Positions 60,613 to 64,000 of a DNA stretch of 64,000 nt are shown here, piece after piece. The notes beneath the pieces were generated by a model, which saw only the letters and a program-made list of their open reading frames with translations, did no database searches and was not told the origin of the DNA. Every line of letters starts with the position of its first letter. Position 1 is the first letter of the stretch. The translations under genes were made by a program, and so were the position numbers. Source of the DNA: Manduca sexta (taxonomy: Eukaryota; Arthropoda; Insecta; Lepidoptera; Sphingidae); the NCBI RefSeq assembly GCF_014839805.1, contig NC_051120.1, positions 7,998,001-8,062,000 of the forward strand, given 5' to 3'.

Positions 60613-63424
60613 AATAAGGTCATTTTCTGAATCATATAATTTTGTTAAAATTAATAGTTAATTATCTTGCTTCAATATGGTGCATTAGTATCATTTTTAA
60701 GCTCCAATACACGAGATAAACCATTCATCATCAGCCCGCAACCTTGGCAATGTTAATGGAACAGTATTTTTCTTTAGCTTGTGCATTTGCCAATTTTTTA
60801 GCAGTTATTTTATTTATGTACTCTTTGACTATTAATTATAATAACAAACTATACTATGCGCTATATTGCACAATGTTACATAATTTAGTAAAGAATAGTA
60901 ATTGAAAAGTCGACGCGTGGGTTTTATTTTCGTCAGTGATTTTGTAAACAAGAAAACAGTTTTAAATTTATAATTTGGCGTCGAGTTTACAAAAAAAGTT
61001 GTTGGTATGACGTTTGTAATTTTAAATATCAGCTTGTTTTTTGATATACTGAATACTGCACGTAAAAGAACATCTCTACTAATACTGATATTAGTAATGT
61101 AATATTTAAATATGGAACTGTCTCTTTAGAATGTCCGTAAAAGACGCGACTCGAAAATCGATGCCGTTAAGTTTTGATGCTTGTGATCGGTCGAGGTACT
61201 AAATCGTCAGTCACGTGTTAGACTTTCAACCAATCACAACAAAACGGCAGGAGTCGTGTCCTATTTTTGCTATATTCTAAGCACACATCGAAAACAATTA
61301 TAAATTGACAAACGTTTGAACGGATATTGAAAAATTTGAACCAGTCTCACAAAAGACTTTTTTATAATAATTTGTAAACATAAATAGAATTGCTGCATGG
61401 ATTGAGTTTATTTATGATCAAAATTGAATGATATCTATAATGAAACATCGATATAAAATCACGCTCGTAAACAATCAATCTACGTTGAATGAACGGGAAT
61501 GATGAATGAAAAGTTTATGTTATTGAATATAGTATATTGACTGAATGAATTTTGACATTGGAAAATTTAAGTGAATCATTGTTAGTACGTAATCTGAGTA
61601 AAAAATCTACAAAGCTTCGAATTTCGAAACTGACTCCACCGGTCAGTCTTCTTGAATTTTTTGGAGACGGGGAAAAATCTGGATAATGCCGCCTCCGACC
61701 TATATTTTTTCTTTTGTCATCATCATCATTTCGCGCCCCGCGGGAAATAATTTAGGGGCACGGGCCCTGGCTTGCCCCCCCTAGACCCGGGGCTGCCACC
61801 GGTTGTATCGGATATTTGTCGATTGTGTCGGTGTACGTGTGTTATAAAATATATATAGTTATACAATATTTTGTCCTGTGTGTTAAAACTAGTGAGACAA
61901 AACACTTAATATTATAAATGCGAAAGTTTGTGAAAATATTTGGATGTTTGTATGTTTGTTAGAAGGAAACGCAGAATGAACGGATTTTGATGATATTTGG
62001 CACACAGATAGAATATATACTGAAATAAAACATAGGCTCCTTTTTATTCCGGTAATCCACTCTCATGAGAAATAATGGATAATTTTCATCTGATTTTTAA
62101 ATAGTGACGTTTTAATGACTTTTGTAGCTAGAAATGCTTACCATGCAGGCAAAGCCGCGAGTAACAGTTATGATATAACACAGCGTCAATATATCGTAAT
62201 AATGTCAAATTAAATATCTAAATATTATGTCAAATGTCTAATTCTAAATTAATGCCATTTTCAAATTATCGCTTTATGTCATGTCGTCTTGTGATTAACT
62301 AATGCCATTAGAAGTTAATGTAGACGCAGCATTAGGCACTTATAAAATGATTGATATGTCAAATCAAATATATGTCAAATGTATGCCATTATCAAACTAT
62401 TGCATTATATTGTGGCTCCAAACTCTCTTCGTCTTACTTTGTTAAATTATAATCATTATTTTATTTATTTATTACACACAAAACAGGTTATAATCGAGAA
62501 TAGATTGTATACAAAATTGTTTAAGTTTTTTAACATAATTATAACCCAAAATTATTCCGGTATTAATATTAAGTATTATACAAATATAAATACAACGTTG
62601 TTATAGCAACTGCGTTAAGATAATTTTAAAATACTTCTGTAACAAAACAATACATTTCTAATGGATGAATACAGTTCTATGGCATAAAGTCAGCTTCGTA
62701 GACAAGGCCGCGGCTTCATAGCGTAGTTAACGATTCTCGAAATACGATCAACCTCGCGCGCGTTCTTTGATAATGTCAGTCGTACAGCTGTCGGACTTTC
62801 AAGCTCTATATAATAGATGCGGCAATAGTTATAAATACATAAGATCATGCTTTTATACCCGAAAGGTTGGGTAGTGGTGCACTAAATTGCCTTCAAATTC
62901 TTCGACCTTATGCTCAATACCATAATGGCAGTGTCACTATATAACGGATGTAAAAATATAATACTTGAATACTCTATACGTTCGGGCTACAATAGATTTA
63001 TTATTATTTATTTATTATTCATAGATATAACAACATACATCAGTTCACGGCGCGGCGGCCACTGCACTAGACTCCAGGCCCGCATCGCAATAGACCAAGT
63101 AAGAATAAGTAACTCTTAATATGACGCCTGAAAAAATCACGCTAAGACTCAAATAATACTTTACCGTATCCAAACCGGTTGTGCGCTAGATTTGCACATC
63201 TGTGGCTCGGAATAAAATTAAACTTTGTTTTTAATCACAGGGTAAGTAATAATTTTTCACTAACAAACAACAAGTGAAATTATTTTAGTTTCACATTAAA
63301 ACAAGTAAAGGTGCATTAAACGCTAGAGTATGGTACCAATTATATCCTGGCTTCAAGTTTGGCTAGATTTTTTGAAGGATACTTCTTAAACTATCATAAT
63401 GCCATGGTACCATTCGTTAATAGG
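60613..63424. other. Upstream flank, AT-rich with scattered element ends
   Basis: Apart from the family G copy, the GC-rich patch at 61675-61810 and the element at 61905-62165, no feature is recognised. A TATATAA at 62807-62813 follows a CAGCTG E-box but no exon can be tied to it. Confidence 0.35.
61905..62165 (+). repeat. Degraded element related to the 26.5-kb repeat
   Basis: Seen: ttaatattataaatgcgaaa, gtttgtgaaaatatttggat, ggattttgatgatatttggc, ttaccatgcaggcaaagccg. Reversed, it resembles the 26.5-27.1 kb ends. No ORF. Confidence 0.5.
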
Positions 63425-63640
63425 TTGAAATTGTCTGCACCGTGACCACGTAGGCTGCAGTCGTCGAAGCGACAGTTTCATTGTTTTATTTCAATGTCTA
63501 ACAATCGCGTCATCATTTCAGCTGGGAATCGTCCACTGCTGGACATAGGCCTCCCCATTGAGCGCCATAGGGACCGGTTCTGGGTCGCCCTCATCGATCA
63601 ATATTCGCGTAAACATAATAAATACATTGTCTTGTGACTT
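63425..63640 (+). mobile_element. Penelope-like 3' end interrupted by an RTE-type LINE tail
   Basis: Seen: 63425-63505 matches the Penelope-like 3' region (ccgtgaccacgtaggctgca, then tttcaatgtctaaca). The last bases (tattcgcgtaaacataa) appear only after an insert at about 63507-63598. The insert starts tcatcatttcag and contains ccactgctggacataggcct, the antisense 3' end of RTE-type LINEs found elsewhere in this window. Confidence 0.6.
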
Positions 63641-64000
63641 CCAAATTTTTTAGATTTAAAATCACTTACTACATTTAGAAATTAAAACAATTTCATCAAT
63701 TTCCACATCGTTTAAAACTGCAAAAACTTTAGAAATACAATTATAATTTTTTTCATTTTGAAAACAATAAATCCTATTAACGTGAAAGGCTTAAATTTTC
63801 CATTTTCGAAGTGACACGATCAAATTGAACTGCGGAGAGAGTTGGCGGGAGAGGGGAGGACAAATCGTCACGTGCACGAGCGTTCCTAATTGAACCCAAT
63901 GTCGCACAATCGGATACCTGTGATTGTCTTTGCTCCATCGCTTACTTACTTTGTAGGTAATAGTTTAGTATTAACTGTAGATATTCTTTAAGGCAAGTGA

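Noticed and set aside
62801..62820. TATATAA with an upstream E-box as a promoter
   Set aside because: No exon, donor or open frame follows on the + strand within the next several hundred bases.

Overview
The window looks like nuclear DNA from an insect, most probably a moth or butterfly. It is AT-rich, has spliced genes with consensus GT-AG introns, and is full of short interspersed repeats of the kind common in Lepidoptera: two tRNA-derived SINE families, RTE-type LINE remnants, a Penelope-like element, a Helitron and hAT-type non-autonomous elements. The order-level call is inference from repeat style; no species is claimed.

One gene is well supported, on the minus strand from about 48.64 kb down to about 15.05 kb. 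A 2,999-bp coding exon (15971-18969) encodes a low-complexity scaffold-like protein: a Glu-rich half, a Pro/Gln/Tyr-rich repeat tract and a basic C-terminal part. A short last exon (15546-15657) adds 36 residues ending in SFKYLQWITGTDD, which resembles the TGTE-type motif I recall in ZASP/ALP muscle proteins. Two alternative starts feed the large exon in the same phase. A distal TATA promoter (48.66 kb), a noncoding exon and a 13-codon exon (22111-22149) give about 1,049 residues. A proximal TATA promoter (20.39 kb) with a 268-codon exon (19227-20030) gives about 1,304 residues. The gene is probably a muscle or actin-cytoskeleton protein, possibly the insect synaptopodin-2-like gene; that name is tentative.

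Everything else is introns (mainly the 26.4-kb first intron, 22151-48561) and flanks (1-15 kb downstream, 48.7-64 kb upstream) made of AT-rich DNA and transposon remnants. The repeats fall into recurring families, labelled A to I and Q in the feature list. The most informative loci are a Penelope-like fold-back with its target-site duplication intact (7422-8930), a three-layer nest of SINE B, SINE A and a 1,270-bp hAT-type element (32.4-34.1 kb), and several SINE A insertions with readable target-site duplications. I found no second protein-coding host gene, no functional tRNA or rRNA gene, and no CRISPR array.
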